This document shows positions 46,062 through 54,149 of a stretch of 64,000 nt of DNA, piece after piece. The position numbers and the translations under genes are program-made. Source of the DNA: Nocardia anocheti (GTDB lineage Bacteria; Actinomycetota; Actinomycetes; Mycobacteriales; Mycobacteriaceae). The notes beneath the pieces were generated by a model that was given only the letters and a program-made list of their open reading frames with translations, made no database searches and was not told the origin of the DNA. The stretch is from assembly GCF_029675105.1 (NCBI RefSeq), contig NZ_JAQQFV010000012.1:154377-218376 (forward strand), written 5' to 3'. How positions within the stretch are numbered: position 1 is the first letter of the stretch; each line of letters begins with the position of its first letter.

Positions 46062-46709
46062 ATGGTTCAGCGAGTGCGGGTGCAGAATTTCATGTTGTCG
46101 GCCGATGGGTTCGGGGCGGGCGAAGGGCAGAGTCGGGAGCGGCCGTTCGGGCACGCCGATCCGTCGAAGCTGGCGTCCTGGGCGGGGGCGACAGCGCACT
46201 GGCCGAATCGTTCGGAGCCGGGTGGCAGTGAAGGGCTCGACGACTACTTCACGCGCGACTTCCACAACAATATCGGCGCGGAGATCATGGGCCGCAACAA
46301 GTTCGGGCCGCAGCGTGGACCGTGGGAGAACTTCGACTGGCAGGGTTGGTGGGGTGACGAGCCGCCGTTCCACACTCCGGTGTTCGTCCTCACCCATCAC
46401 CCGCGACCCTCGTTCACCTTGGGCGACACTACTTTTCACTTCCTCGACGCGTCACCGCAGGACGCGCTGAAGGAAGCGTTCGTGGCTGCCGACGGCAAGG
46501 ATGTGCGAATCGGCGGCGGCGTGGCCACGGTGCGGGAGTTCCTCGCGGCCGACCTCATCGACTCGCTGCACTGCGCGATGGTCCCGGACGTGGTGCTCGA
46601 GCGGGGCGAGCGTCTCTGGCAGACCCCGGATGAGCTGACCGACCGGTTCCATCTGGAGCGGGTGCCGAGCGCGAGTGGCATCGTCCATCATTTGTTCTGG
46701 CGGAAGTGA
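46062..46709 (+). CDS. Dihydrofolate reductase family protein
   Basis: 215 residues of the RibD C-terminal/DHFR-like type: starts QNFMLSADGFG, IMGRNKFGP, FVLTHHPRPS, and late GGGVATVREFLAADLID, the usual NADPH-binding pattern. AAGGG lies before the ATG at 46062. Probably an NADPH reductase of unknown substrate. Followed by a strong terminator. Confidence 0.85.
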   Translation: MVQRVRVQNFMLSADGFGAGEGQSRERPFGHADPSKLASWAGATAHWPNRSEPGGSEGLDDYFTRDFHNNIGAEIMGRNKFGPQRGPWENFDWQGWWGDEPPFHTPVFVLTHHPRPSFTLGDTTFHFLDASPQDALKEAFVAADGKDVRIGGGVATVREFLAADLIDSLHCAMVPDVVLERGERLWQTPDELTDRFHLERVPSASGIVHHLFWRK

Positions 46710-46750
46710 GCTGTCCCGCAGCCACCGGATCCGAACAGGGCGTCGACGGA

Positions 46751-46782
46751 CCGACCTCGGACAGGGACGTGTCCGAGGTCGG
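46751..46782. terminator. Bidirectional terminator hairpin
   Basis: CCGACCTCGGACA and TGTCCGAGGTCGG pair perfectly (13 bp) around GGGACG. Lies between the convergent DHFR-like and ADF/cofilin genes. Confidence 0.8.
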
Positions 46783-46837
46783 AATCGACTATTCCGTCGA
46801 TGAGGGCTCTACCAGCGAAAACCGGCCCAAGGGAGTG

Positions 46838-47275
46838 TCAGAGGTACTTCTTGACGCTGTCGAGCACGTAGTCGTATTCGAGCTCGGAGACATCGGTGAC
46901 GTTGAGGTGGATGCCCACGCCGACCAGAACGCGCCGGATGGCCTCCTTGCTGCTGGCGTACATCATCTTGCTCTTGATCGTCGCGGTGTCGGGTGACCAG
47001 CTGATGAAGACGACCTTCGAGGTCGGCCGCCCGTCGCTGGTCGTGACTTCGAGGTCGACGAGTGCGTAACGGCACTGGTCCTTGATCACGGACAAGGTGT
47101 TGTAGAACGCGTCGTAGGGCTCATCGAGGGGGCCCGTGGACTCGATGACGATCTGCGAGTCGTTGTCGATCTTGTAGATGAAGTACCGGAAGTCGAACGG
47201 TGGCCGCTTGAGCTTGAAGTCGTTGAACTGCTCGACCACCTGGTCGTGCACGGTGACGCCTGCTGCCGATGTCAT
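46838..47275 (-). CDS. ADF/cofilin-family (actin-depolymerising factor) protein
   Basis: 145 residues matching eukaryotic ADF/cofilin over its full length: start GVTVHDQVVEQFNDFKL, then RYFIYKIDNDSQIVIEST, CRYALVDLEV, VVFISWSPDTATIKSKMMYA and SSKEAIRRVL, ending DVSELEYDYVLDSVKKYL. The actin-binding helix has K101-S-K103-M104 (yeast cofilin R96/K98 position). No signal peptide or membrane span. In eukaryotes such proteins sever and depolymerise actin filaments; bacteria have no conventional actin, so the target here may be a host or an actin-like protein. AAAGGA lies nine bases upstream of the ATG. Confidence 0.88.
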   Translation of the reverse strand: MTSAAGVTVHDQVVEQFNDFKLKRPPFDFRYFIYKIDNDSQIVIESTGPLDEPYDAFYNTLSVIKDQCRYALVDLEVTTSDGRPTSKVVFISWSPDTATIKSKMMYASSKEAIRRVLVGVGIHLNVTDVSELEYDYVLDSVKKYL

Positions 47276-47388
47276 GAGAGATGTTCCTTTCGACTGCAAC
47301 GGAGGGGACCATGCTCGCGTCGGGCGTGAAACTACCCGAGTTGTCTTGGCGGCGAGATTGTTTCACGCTCCCGTGCAGGTCAGGACTG

Positions 47389-47595
47389 TTACCGGCTTTC
47401 TGCCCGCGTGTGCGCGACCAGGGCGTTGGCGTGGCCGTGGCCCAAGCCATACTCGGACTTCAACCAGGTGACGAGTTCCATGTGCTTGATCAGCGGCGAC
47501 ATCCGGATGAGGTCGATCCACTCCGCGATCGGGCGACCGTATTTCTTCTCGATGGCGGGGAAGTAGCTGGCAGGGCCCTTGGCCGGTGCGGTCAT
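47389..47595 (-). CDS. DUF4287 domain-containing protein
   Basis: 68 residues: TAPAKGPASYFPAIEKKYGR then GHGHANALVAHTRAE, the DUF4287 pattern. Function unknown. It overlaps the stop of a 20-codon leader frame by four bases and lies 113 bp upstream of the ADF/cofilin gene on the same strand, so the two may be co-transcribed. Confidence 0.85.
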   Translation of the reverse strand: MTAPAKGPASYFPAIEKKYGRPIAEWIDLIRMSPLIKHMELVTWLKSEYGLGHGHANALVAHTRAESR

Positions 47596-47654
47596 GTCGT
47601 GGTCTCCGATCGGTGATGGTGAGTAGGTGGCGGGAGCATCTTGTCGGTCTTCAT
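47592..47654 (-). CDS. Possible 20-codon leader peptide
   Basis: ATG at 47654 with GAGGAGACAACG directly upstream, a strong RBS, reads MKTDKMLPPPTHHHRSETTT and ends in TGA overlapping the DUF4287 ATG. The strong RBS plus overlap suggests a translated leader coupled to DUF4287. Not confirmed. Confidence 0.45.
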   Translation of the reverse strand: MKTDKMLPPPTHHHRSETTT

Positions 47655-47754
47655 CGTTGTCTCCTCATCGGGTGATCCTGTGCGTTCAGACGGGCCGAGC
47701 GGAGTGGATTCATCGGTCGGCACGGAGCGTTGGAATCCGCGCTGATCGAGGCCC

Positions 47755-48228
47755 TCACGAGCTGAGCACGTCGGTCTTCGGCGATGTGCCCGCGCTCGGG
47801 GACGACGCCGTGCGCGGCCACGTCCAGGCGGACCGCAGGATGAAGACGAGGAGGATCACTTCCAGGACGATGCCGAGACCGTAGAAGTACAGCCAGGACT
47901 CGCCCATCGCGTTGAATACCGTCACCGGGACGTAGAGCGAAGCCACGACGAGGTTCGCGACGCGGGTCACCCTGGCGGGCAGCGTCATCGACAGCACGAC
48001 CATGAAGATCGGGACGGCCATGAGGGTCAGCGCGGTGGTCGAAAAGGTCTGGGAGAGGTCGAATTCGAAGACCTTGCCGTCGAGGATTTCCTGGATGACG
48101 CCGGGCGTGAAGAAGTTGAGAATGTCCACGTAGGCGTACAGGAACATGACACTTGTCCACGCCGCGGCGAGTCTGACTCGCACCGGGATCGGCTGGTCTT
48201 CGAGTGTGGTGGGTCGAGGTGTTGTCAT
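47755..48228 (-). CDS. Four-span membrane protein (DUF6326-like)
   Basis: 157 residues: a short polar start, then about four helices (LAAAWTSVMFLYAYVDILNFF, LMAVPIFMVVLSMTL, VASLYVPVTVF, LGIVLEVILLVFILRSAW). Resembles small actinobacterial membrane proteins of the DUF6326 kind; the family assignment is tentative. Start 48228 has GGAG six bases upstream. Confidence 0.62.
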   Translation of the reverse strand: MTTPRPTTLEDQPIPVRVRLAAAWTSVMFLYAYVDILNFFTPGVIQEILDGKVFEFDLSQTFSTTALTLMAVPIFMVVLSMTLPARVTRVANLVVASLYVPVTVFNAMGESWLYFYGLGIVLEVILLVFILRSAWTWPRTASSPSAGTSPKTDVLSS

Positions 48229-48387
48229 CATGGGCTCCGTTGTGGTGCGGATCGGTAAGACCACGATCGCTGAGCACGGCGGTCGGATCATCGGCCCGGA
48301 GGCCGGAGTTCGCCTGGCCGATGGCACGACCCCGCTCTCGTACTTTCGGCGGGCACGCCCAAGCGCGCGGATCCCTAGACTCGAGCG

Positions 48388-49527
48388 GTGGTCACTGTCC
48401 GACGCTCCATCCGGCACGAGCCGCGGCCCGCTGACGCCCCACCCATCGGTCGTCTCGACTGGCTGCTGGTGGGTCTGTTCGCGGCCGCCGCCCTGGTCGA
48501 GGGCATCGTTCGGCCCACCTCGGCCTGGCGACCATTGATGGTCGTGCTCGTCCTGGCACTGGTACCCGCCCTGCTCTGCCGTCGCGGCCACCCCCTGATC
48601 GCCGCCCTGGTCGGGTGGGGTGTCGCCGGGCTGCTCTCGGTCCTCCAGCTGACTACCCACGACGAGGGCCTCGACCTCTACTCCCTGCTGGTCGTCCTGA
48701 TCCTGCTCTACTCCCTGGTGCGGTGGGGCTCGGGACGGGAGATGGTCGTGGGGACGGCGTTCGTGACGGGCGTCGTGGCGCTGGGGATGTACGCCTCCGC
48801 CGCGGGCTGGGCCGACGTTTTCGGTGGGAGCGTCCTGCTGCTGTTGGTCGTCGCCCTCGCGGCGGTGTTCCGCTACCGCGCGGACCTCTGGCAGCGTCAA
48901 CGGCGTGAGATCCGCAATCAGGAGCGGGTGGCGTTGGCGCGCGAGCTGCACGACACCGTGGCCCACCACGTCTCCGCCATCGCGGTGCAGGCGCAAGCCG
49001 GACGGGTGGTCGCCGGTATCCAGCCCGAGAAGGCCGCCGAGGTCCTGGCCGCGATCGAATCCGAAGCGTCGCGAACCCTGGCGGAGATGAGATCCATGGT
49101 GCGAGTGCTGCGTGAAGAGGGGGCTGTCGCCTACTCACCGCAGCCGGGTGTCGCGGACCTGTCCGCTTTGGCGCGCACCACCGCGACACCCACCGTCGAA
49201 GTCTCGCTGGACGATTCGTCGACCCGGCTGCCACGACCCGTGGACGCCGCGCTCTACCGGATCGCGCAGGAGTCGCTGACCAACGCCGTACGGCACGCCC
49301 GGAGCGCGACCCGCGTCGACATCGAGGTACGCCGCGACGGTGACGCCGTCAGACTGCGCGTCAGCGACGATGGAAAGATCGAGCCGGGACCGGTCCCGGA
49401 ACCCGGATTCGGCCTGCTGGGCATGGCCGAACGCGCTCAGCTCCTCGGTGGATCGCTCGCCGCGGGGCCCGGACCCGAGGGTGGCTGGGTGGTCGAGGCC
49501 GTGCTGCCGGGGGAGGCGCTGACGTGA
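48388..49527 (+). CDS. Two-component sensor histidine kinase (NarL/DesK class)
   Basis: 379 residues. N-terminal about four to five membrane spans (25-165), then HisKA_3 with His188 in ALARELHDTVAHHVSAIA, and HATPase_c (DDGKIEPG, GFGLLGMAERA). Start GTG. The four-base overlap with the response-regulator gene supports pairing. The stimulus is unknown. Confidence 0.92.
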   Translation: MVTVRRSIRHEPRPADAPPIGRLDWLLVGLFAAAALVEGIVRPTSAWRPLMVVLVLALVPALLCRRGHPLIAALVGWGVAGLLSVLQLTTHDEGLDLYSLLVVLILLYSLVRWGSGREMVVGTAFVTGVVALGMYASAAGWADVFGGSVLLLLVVALAAVFRYRADLWQRQRREIRNQERVALARELHDTVAHHVSAIAVQAQAGRVVAGIQPEKAAEVLAAIESEASRTLAEMRSMVRVLREEGAVAYSPQPGVADLSALARTTATPTVEVSLDDSSTRLPRPVDAALYRIAQESLTNAVRHARSATRVDIEVRRDGDAVRLRVSDDGKIEPGPVPEPGFGLLGMAERAQLLGGSLAAGPGPEGGWVVEAVLPGEALT

Positions 49528-50180
49528 GCATCCGTGTGGTCGTCGCCGACGACCAGGACTTGGTCCGGACCGGGCTGGCGATGATCGTCGGCGCGCAACC
49601 CGACCTCGAGGTCGTGGGGGAGGCCGCGGACGGGCACGCGGCGCTCGACCTGACGACCCGGCTGCGGCCCGATGTCCTGCTTGTCGACATCCGCATGCCA
49701 GGCCTCGACGGCATCGAGGTGACGCGGCGCCTCGCCGGGCCAGGCGCCACGGGCCAGACGGCGGTCGTCGTGATCACCACCTTCGACCTCGACGAGTACG
49801 TCCTCGGCGCCCTCCGCGCCGGTGCCCGGGGCTTCCTGCTCAAAGACGCCGGGCCGGAACTCCTCGTGCAGGCCATCCACGCGGCGGCCGCCGGAGACGC
49901 GTTGATCGCCCCCAACATCACCCGCCGACTGCTGGCGACCTTCGCCGACCAGGCGCCGGTGGTACCGGTCCAGCCCATCGACCCGCTCACCGGGCGCGAG
50001 GAAGAGGTGCTCGCACTGGTGGCACGCGGCCGGACCAACGCCGAGATCGCCCGCGAACTCTTCGTCGGCCTGAGCACCGTCAAAACCCACGTCGCCTCGT
50101 TGATGACCAAGCTCGGTGCCCGCAACCGCGTCGAGATCGCGATGTGGGCCTACGACACCAGACGCGTGCGAGCCGAATAG
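49524..50180 (+). CDS. LuxR/NarL-family response regulator
   Basis: 218 residues: receiver domain with Asp55 (VDIRMPGLDG) and C-terminal LuxR HTH (LTGREEEVLALVARGRTNAE, LSTVKTHVASL). Cognate of the sensor kinase upstream (overlap ATGA-like). Targets are not visible; no strong candidate adjoins except a DoxX-like gene. Confidence 0.93.
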   Translation: MSIRVVVADDQDLVRTGLAMIVGAQPDLEVVGEAADGHAALDLTTRLRPDVLLVDIRMPGLDGIEVTRRLAGPGATGQTAVVVITTFDLDEYVLGALRAGARGFLLKDAGPELLVQAIHAAAAGDALIAPNITRRLLATFADQAPVVPVQPIDPLTGREEEVLALVARGRTNAEIARELFVGLSTVKTHVASLMTKLGARNRVEIAMWAYDTRRVRAE

Positions 50181-50196
50181 CGGGTAGATCGGTCAC

Positions 50197-50553
50197 TCAC
50201 ACCACGTAGACGAGCGCCGCGGCCAGCGACAAGGTCAGCATGCCGAGGCAGTTGATCCAGAACTCGGATCCGAGAAACCGGGCGCGGTAGTGGGCGTACG
50301 CGGCACACCCGAAATAGGCGACCACACCGACCGCTGTGGCGAATCCGATGCCGGGATATTTCAATCCGGCGAGGAGACCGGCGGTGGCCGTCAGCTTGAT
50401 GGCGATCAGTGTCCACCACCAGTCGCGGGGAAATCCGACGCCGTCGAGGCATCGCTGAATGAACATCGGCGGACGCACGGACATGAGCGCGTCCGAGAAC
50501 AGGGAGAGTGCGAGTAGCGCTGGTAGCTACCAGAGTTGCGGTGCGTGGATCAT
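50197..50553 (-). pseudogene. DoxX-like membrane protein with TAG at codon 9
   Basis: The natural start at 50553 has GGGAGGGGAACCC upstream and overlaps the TetR stop (ATGA), but codon 9 (50527-50529) is TAG. Beyond it the frame continues without a break as a DoxX-like protein (LPALLALSLFSDALMSVRPP, WWWTLIAIKLTATAGLLAGL and so on). A restart at ATG 50484 would lose the first membrane span. Nonsense mutation, sequencing error or readthrough. Confidence 0.75.
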
Positions 50554-51152
50554 GGGTTCCCCTCCCGAGGCGTGATGACGAATTCGATGGTTTGTCGTAG
50601 TTGGTCGGCCGCCTCGGGCATCGCGATGGCGCCGCTGGAGGCGGTCATCAGCAAGCCGAGATAGGCGAGATAGATGGTTCGAGTACCGCGACGGACCTGG
50701 CCGCGGGGCAGCGCTGAGCGGCCGAGCACGGCTTCGATCTCGCTCTGCAGGGTCAGCGCGAGGTCTCGAAAGATCACCGACTCATGGTTTCCGCGGACGA
50801 GGATCGCCAAGTATTCGCGGGAGAGCTCGGAGTCGAGCGCGAAGTATCCGACGAAGGGCGCGAAGAGCCTCAGCACATCCTCGGTGGTCGCGGTCGTCGT
50901 CGAGGGTTCGGGCTCGGTGCGCCTGCTGTTGTGCACCGCGGTGATCCAGTTGTCGAAGAGCGAGACCAGCAGCGCGTCCTTGTCTCCGGCTGCCATGACG
51001 GTCCCGGTGCTCACGTGCGCTTCGGCGGCGATCTGCCGAATCGTCGTGGCTTTGAAGCCTTGCGCGCGAAAGAGCCGATCGGCCGCCGCCAAGACCTTCT
51101 GTCGCGTCGCCGCTTGTTGCTCCGACCGTGACTGAACATGTTCATTGAACAT
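50550..51152 (-). CDS. TetR family transcriptional regulator
   Basis: 200 residues. HTH: KVLAAADRLFRAQGFKATTI then VSTGTVMAAGDKDALL. A double palindrome covers its start codon and a promoter lies directly upstream, implying tight autoregulation. The stop overlaps the ATG of the broken DoxX-like gene, which is probably its regulated partner. Confidence 0.9.
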   Translation of the reverse strand: MFNEHVQSRSEQQAATRQKVLAAADRLFRAQGFKATTIRQIAAEAHVSTGTVMAAGDKDALLVSLFDNWITAVHNSRRTEPEPSTTTATTEDVLRLFAPFVGYFALDSELSREYLAILVRGNHESVIFRDLALTLQSEIEAVLGRSALPRGQVRRGTRTIYLAYLGLLMTASSGAIAMPEAADQLRQTIEFVITPREGNP

Positions 51153-51158
51153 GTTCAG
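51132..51158. promoter_or_regulatory. Double palindromic TetR operator spanning the start codon
   Basis: TGAACATGTTCA occurs twice (51133-51144 and 51146-51157), each a perfect palindrome, separated by one base, so the whole 27 bp is almost a perfect palindrome. The TetR ATG (51150-51152) lies inside the upstream copy. Confidence 0.8.
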
Positions 51159-51159
51159 A

Positions 51160-51189
51160 ACAATATCCGCTGATCGACCCCGGACGCAA
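51160..51189 (-). promoter_or_regulatory. Promoter of the TetR gene, probably leaderless
   Basis: TTGCGT, 18-bp spacer, TATTGT; the -10 ends seven bases before the ATG and no Shine-Dalgarno is present, which fits leaderless transcription starting at the ATG. Confidence 0.5.
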
Positions 51190-51542
51190 CCGTTTGTCCT
51201 CGGTCGCGCGCCTGATGGCTATGCGACTCTGGAGTTCCTCGATCGTGACGGCGCACCGGCGAGCCGGTTGGCGCTCGCCATCGAGTTCCCATCGGTCCGT
51301 TGCCATTCCGTCTGCCCTCACTCGCAGGCTCGCGGACGACGGTTTTGTCGAACGGCGGCGGATGAGCCCTCGGCGGACTGCGACCTGACGTGGTGATCTC
51401 TGCTCCCCGCGCGGCGAACCGCTCGCACCCGGGGTGGCTCGAGCGGTGATGCCGCGACCCGCTTCCGAATGAGTGGACCATCGAGGAGGCACACCTCTTG
51501 AACCTGGTCGGAGTTGAGCCGATTCGCACCTACCTGGCTTGA
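51190..51542. other. Gap without recognised gene
   Basis: About 350 bp between the TetR promoter and the next gene. Both strands hold only short frames without RBS. One plus-strand frame has LTRRLADDGFVERRR, faintly like a MarR wing, but the upstream part is not MarR-like. Confidence 0.5.
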
Positions 51543-52085
51543 CTACCAGATGGCATCGGCGCGTAGCGCACCGATCGGTGCGATCACACGTTGGGTGCGC
51601 GGGTCGAGCCAGAGCGGCGTCCCAGCGACTTCGCAGGCCCGCAGCACGCGCCCACCGCGGGAGGGCCATTGCACGAATTCGTAGCCGCCCAGCTCGGTCT
51701 GAGCGATGTCGGCGACCGCGACCGCAGCCACCGCGAACGCGGCTGCGACCGGTGTGCCCTCGCCTACACGGAATCCGCCGACACCGTGCGCTGCTGGTCG
51801 CCAACCGATCATCACCGTGTCGGCGCCGGTGACCGCGAGCTCCCACACCAGCCGGTCCGGGTCGATATCGCGGCCGTAGCGCAGCACTCTGAGGTCGGTT
51901 GCCACCGCGGTGATCGCGTCGACCCACGCCGCTGGCGGGTCGATCCCTCCACCGGGGCGGTCGACGATGTCGCGTTCGGTGGCGGCGCGGGCGAACCTCC
52001 ACATCAACAGGTCATCGGCACCGAACCGGGGCAGCGGCATGGGCCTACGGTCCCACAGCACGTCGCTGCGCCGTACCGGCGGCAT
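51543..52085 (-). CDS. Hypothetical protein
   Basis: 180 residues from ATG at 52085 (or 52040). Soluble, with a Trp-rich middle (DADRLVWELAVTGADT-like) and a conserved-looking end WLDPRTQRVIAP. No family recognised. Confidence 0.55.
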   Translation of the reverse strand: MPPVRRSDVLWDRRPMPLPRFGADDLLMWRFARAATERDIVDRPGGGIDPPAAWVDAITAVATDLRVLRYGRDIDPDRLVWELAVTGADTVMIGWRPAAHGVGGFRVGEGTPVAAAFAVAAVAVADIAQTELGGYEFVQWPSRGGRVLRACEVAGTPLWLDPRTQRVIAPIGALRADAIW

Positions 52086-52254
52086 GTGTGTTGCGGTTGG
52101 GCAACTCGAAGCCGTTCCGTCGGTCGGATAGCACGTCGATGCCGCGCAGTAGGTGGGGAGCGCTTCGGCGATCGTTGTCCGACCAGCACGAGGCGCCCAT
52201 GTTCCCGATGCTCGCGAGCCCAGTGGTGCGGCGATCGACGCGCTGTGGACGCTG

Positions 52255-52491
52255 TCATGGATGCGCGGAGTGGACCAGAAGCGTGGTGAGTCGGCGGACG
52301 ATCGGCAGGACGAGCAGCAGGATGGGGAACGCGATCGGCCAGGACACCGCCCAGGAGCGCAGCCAGAGCCCGACGTTCGTGCCGTCGCTCATGAGTGTGC
52401 TGATCAGGGAGACCAGGCAGGTCATCAGCAGTGACAGCAGCAGCGGCAGAACCACACCGGCGGCGCGGGCGGGAAGTTTGAAAGAAGACAT
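52255..52491 (-). CDS. DUF2798 family small membrane protein
   Basis: 78 residues with two membrane spans: FKLPARAAGVVLPLLLSLLM, TCLVSLISTL, then WLRSWAVSWPIAFPILLLVL, PIVRRL. Matches DUF2798 along its length. CGGAG precedes the ATG. Confidence 0.88.
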   Translation of the reverse strand: MSSFKLPARAAGVVLPLLLSLLMTCLVSLISTLMSDGTNVGLWLRSWAVSWPIAFPILLLVLPIVRRLTTLLVHSAHP

Positions 52492-52736
52492 CGATACTCC
52501 GTAAACGTCTGTCAGGCAACGGTTCCGCCGGGCGGCGGACCGGAGCGTTGATTGACGTGAACGCTTACGGCGATGTGAGATCGCGACACCGATATTAAGC
52601 GCAGGCCGACGACGAGCACAACTGGTCAACTCGTCCTTCTCGAGTGCGAGGGCTTCTCCACAGCAGTCGGCGATCAGGAGTGTTGTGCGCGAACGGTGAC
52701 GTAGTCGGTCCGGCGGAGGTATTCACACGTTGCGAC

Positions 52737-53291
52737 TTACCCCGCCCTGAGCGCCGACGCTTTGGCTCGCACACACGCGACGTATCGCACCGTGAACACC
52801 ATCGGCACCGCGAAGACGAGCACCTGCGCCACCACCCGCACCACCGAGTCCGCGTGCGCGAACACCGCGAGGACGACGGCGCCGATCGCGAAGGCCGCCG
52901 TCCACACCCCCGTGAGCACATACGCCGTCCGCACGAACAGCGGCTGCTTCCAGACCTCCTGCGGCGTCGTCTGTTTCGCGATCCCCAGCGTGAACGGCAC
53001 CCGCGCGACCAACGACCCACCGGCGATGACCGCCAGCGCCGCGTTCGACAGCGCGGGCGCGTACGCGTGCAGCGCGGTGTCCGGCGCCACGATCGCCAGG
53101 ACGGTCAGCGCCACGAAGAACGCGACCGTCCCGAGCTCGATGACGAGCGCGTCGAACCCGACACCTCGACGCCGCCGCACCACCACATCAGCCGACGCCA
53201 TCACCGCGGCGGCCAGTGCCGCCCACTGCCAGTAGGCGCCGGGTACCGCCGCGAACACGATCCACGGCGCGAAAGTACGCAGGTAGGACAT
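52737..53291 (-). CDS. Multi-span membrane protein
   Basis: 184 residues with about five membrane spans; the centre has VWKQPLFVRTAYVLTGVWTA. Faintly like intracellular septation protein A-type or DUF3159 proteins. Divergent from the PadR gene with a shared palindrome, so probably its target. Confidence 0.65.
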   Translation of the reverse strand: MSYLRTFAPWIVFAAVPGAYWQWAALAAAVMASADVVVRRRRGVGFDALVIELGTVAFFVALTVLAIVAPDTALHAYAPALSNAALAVIAGGSLVARVPFTLGIAKQTTPQEVWKQPLFVRTAYVLTGVWTAAFAIGAVVLAVFAHADSVVRVVAQVLVFAVPMVFTVRYVACVRAKASALRAG

Positions 53292-53324
53292 TGGGTCTCA
53301 CTCCGAACGGTGACATTCTTATAT

Positions 53325-53363
53325 TGACATGTCGAATGTAGATACTCCGTCTACAACATGTCA
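53325..53363. promoter_or_regulatory. Palindromic PadR operator
   Basis: Inner TGTAGA-TACTCCG-TCTACA with outer TGACATGT and ACATGTCA; the left side has four extra bases (CGAA) between inner and outer arms. Lies between the divergent PadR and membrane-protein genes. Confidence 0.65.
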
Positions 53364-53387
53364 ATACTGGAATGTAAGGTGGCGGGC

Positions 53388-53900
53388 ATGAGTTTGCGTC
53401 ACGCCCTCCTCGGCCTCCTCGCCGACCACCCCGCCAGCGGCTACGACCTCCTCCGCCTCTTCAAAGAGTCCCTCGCCAACGTCTGGCCCGCCACCCAGAG
53501 CCAGATCTACACCGAACTCACCAAGCTGGCCGCCACCGACCGCATCAGCGTCTCCGACGAAGGCCCCCGCGGCCGCAAGGAGTACACGATCACCCCCCAG
53601 GGCCGCGCCGACCTCCACACCTGGCTCACCGACCCCACCCCACCGACCCCCGCCCGCAACGAAACCCTCCTGCGTGTCTTCTTCCTGGACGCCCTCACCC
53701 CCACCGAAGCCGCCACCTACCTCACCACCGTCGAAGCCCGCTCCACCGCCGCCCTCGAAGCCCTCGAGACCGTGAAGTCCGCCACCGACTGGACAGACGC
53801 CCCCCTGGCCGTCAACGGCCGCCTCGCCATCGAGTGGGGCGAACGTTTCCACCGTATGAACCAGGAGTGGGCACAGTGGGCAAAACAGCAGGTCACCTAG
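53388..53900 (+). CDS. PadR family transcriptional regulator
   Basis: 170 residues: PadR HTH (LRHALLGLLADHPASGYDLL then ATQSQIYTELTKLAATDRI) and the C-terminal Vir_act_alpha_C-like helices. AAGGTGG precedes the ATG at 53388. Operator in the divergent gap suggests it represses itself and the membrane protein gene. Confidence 0.9.
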   Translation: MSLRHALLGLLADHPASGYDLLRLFKESLANVWPATQSQIYTELTKLAATDRISVSDEGPRGRKEYTITPQGRADLHTWLTDPTPPTPARNETLLRVFFLDALTPTEAATYLTTVEARSTAALEALETVKSATDWTDAPLAVNGRLAIEWGERFHRMNQEWAQWAKQQVT

Positions 53901-53950
53901 GCGATTTGGATTCCTGCACCGCGTCGGATAATCTTTTGGCACACCAGCAA

Positions 53951-54035
53951 GTCCGGGTGGCGGAATGGCAGACGCGCTAGCTTGAGGTGCTAGTGCCCGT
54001 ATTAGGGCGTGGGGGTTCAAGTCCCCCTCCGGACA
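53951..54035 (+). tRNA. tRNA-Leu(GAG)
   Basis: 85 nt, acceptor GTCCGGG/TCCGGAC with discriminator A, anticodon loop CTTGAGG (GAG), long variable arm of a class II tRNA, T-loop GGTTCAAGTCC. CCA is not encoded. Its 3' end is repeated 9.7 kb downstream. Confidence 0.93.
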
Positions 54036-54041
54036 CAGTAA
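54021..54041 (+). repeat. attL-like repeat at the tRNA-Leu 3' end
   Basis: GTCCCCCTCCGGACACAGTAA; recurs at 63718-63738 with two mismatches (19 of 21 identical). Typical att core within a tRNA 3' end. Confidence 0.65.
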
Positions 54042-54051
54042 ACACCAGGTC

Positions 54052-54079
54052 AGGGGCGTAACCGTGAGGTTGCGCCCCT
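54052..54079 (+). terminator. Terminator hairpin after tRNA-Leu
   Basis: AGGGGCGTAACC, loop GTGA, GGTTGCGCCCCT: 12-bp stem with one G-U pair, 16 bp after the tRNA. Confidence 0.65.
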
Positions 54080-54149
54080 CCTGCGTCCACATTGCGGTCC
54101 ACAAATCGGGAATCTGAGGGGGTTGGCCCGAGTCGAAGGACCACGCCCA

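Noticed and set aside
51194..51388. Frame with a MarR-wing-like stretch (LADDGFVERR)
   Set aside because: Upstream residues do not match a MarR HTH and there is no RBS.
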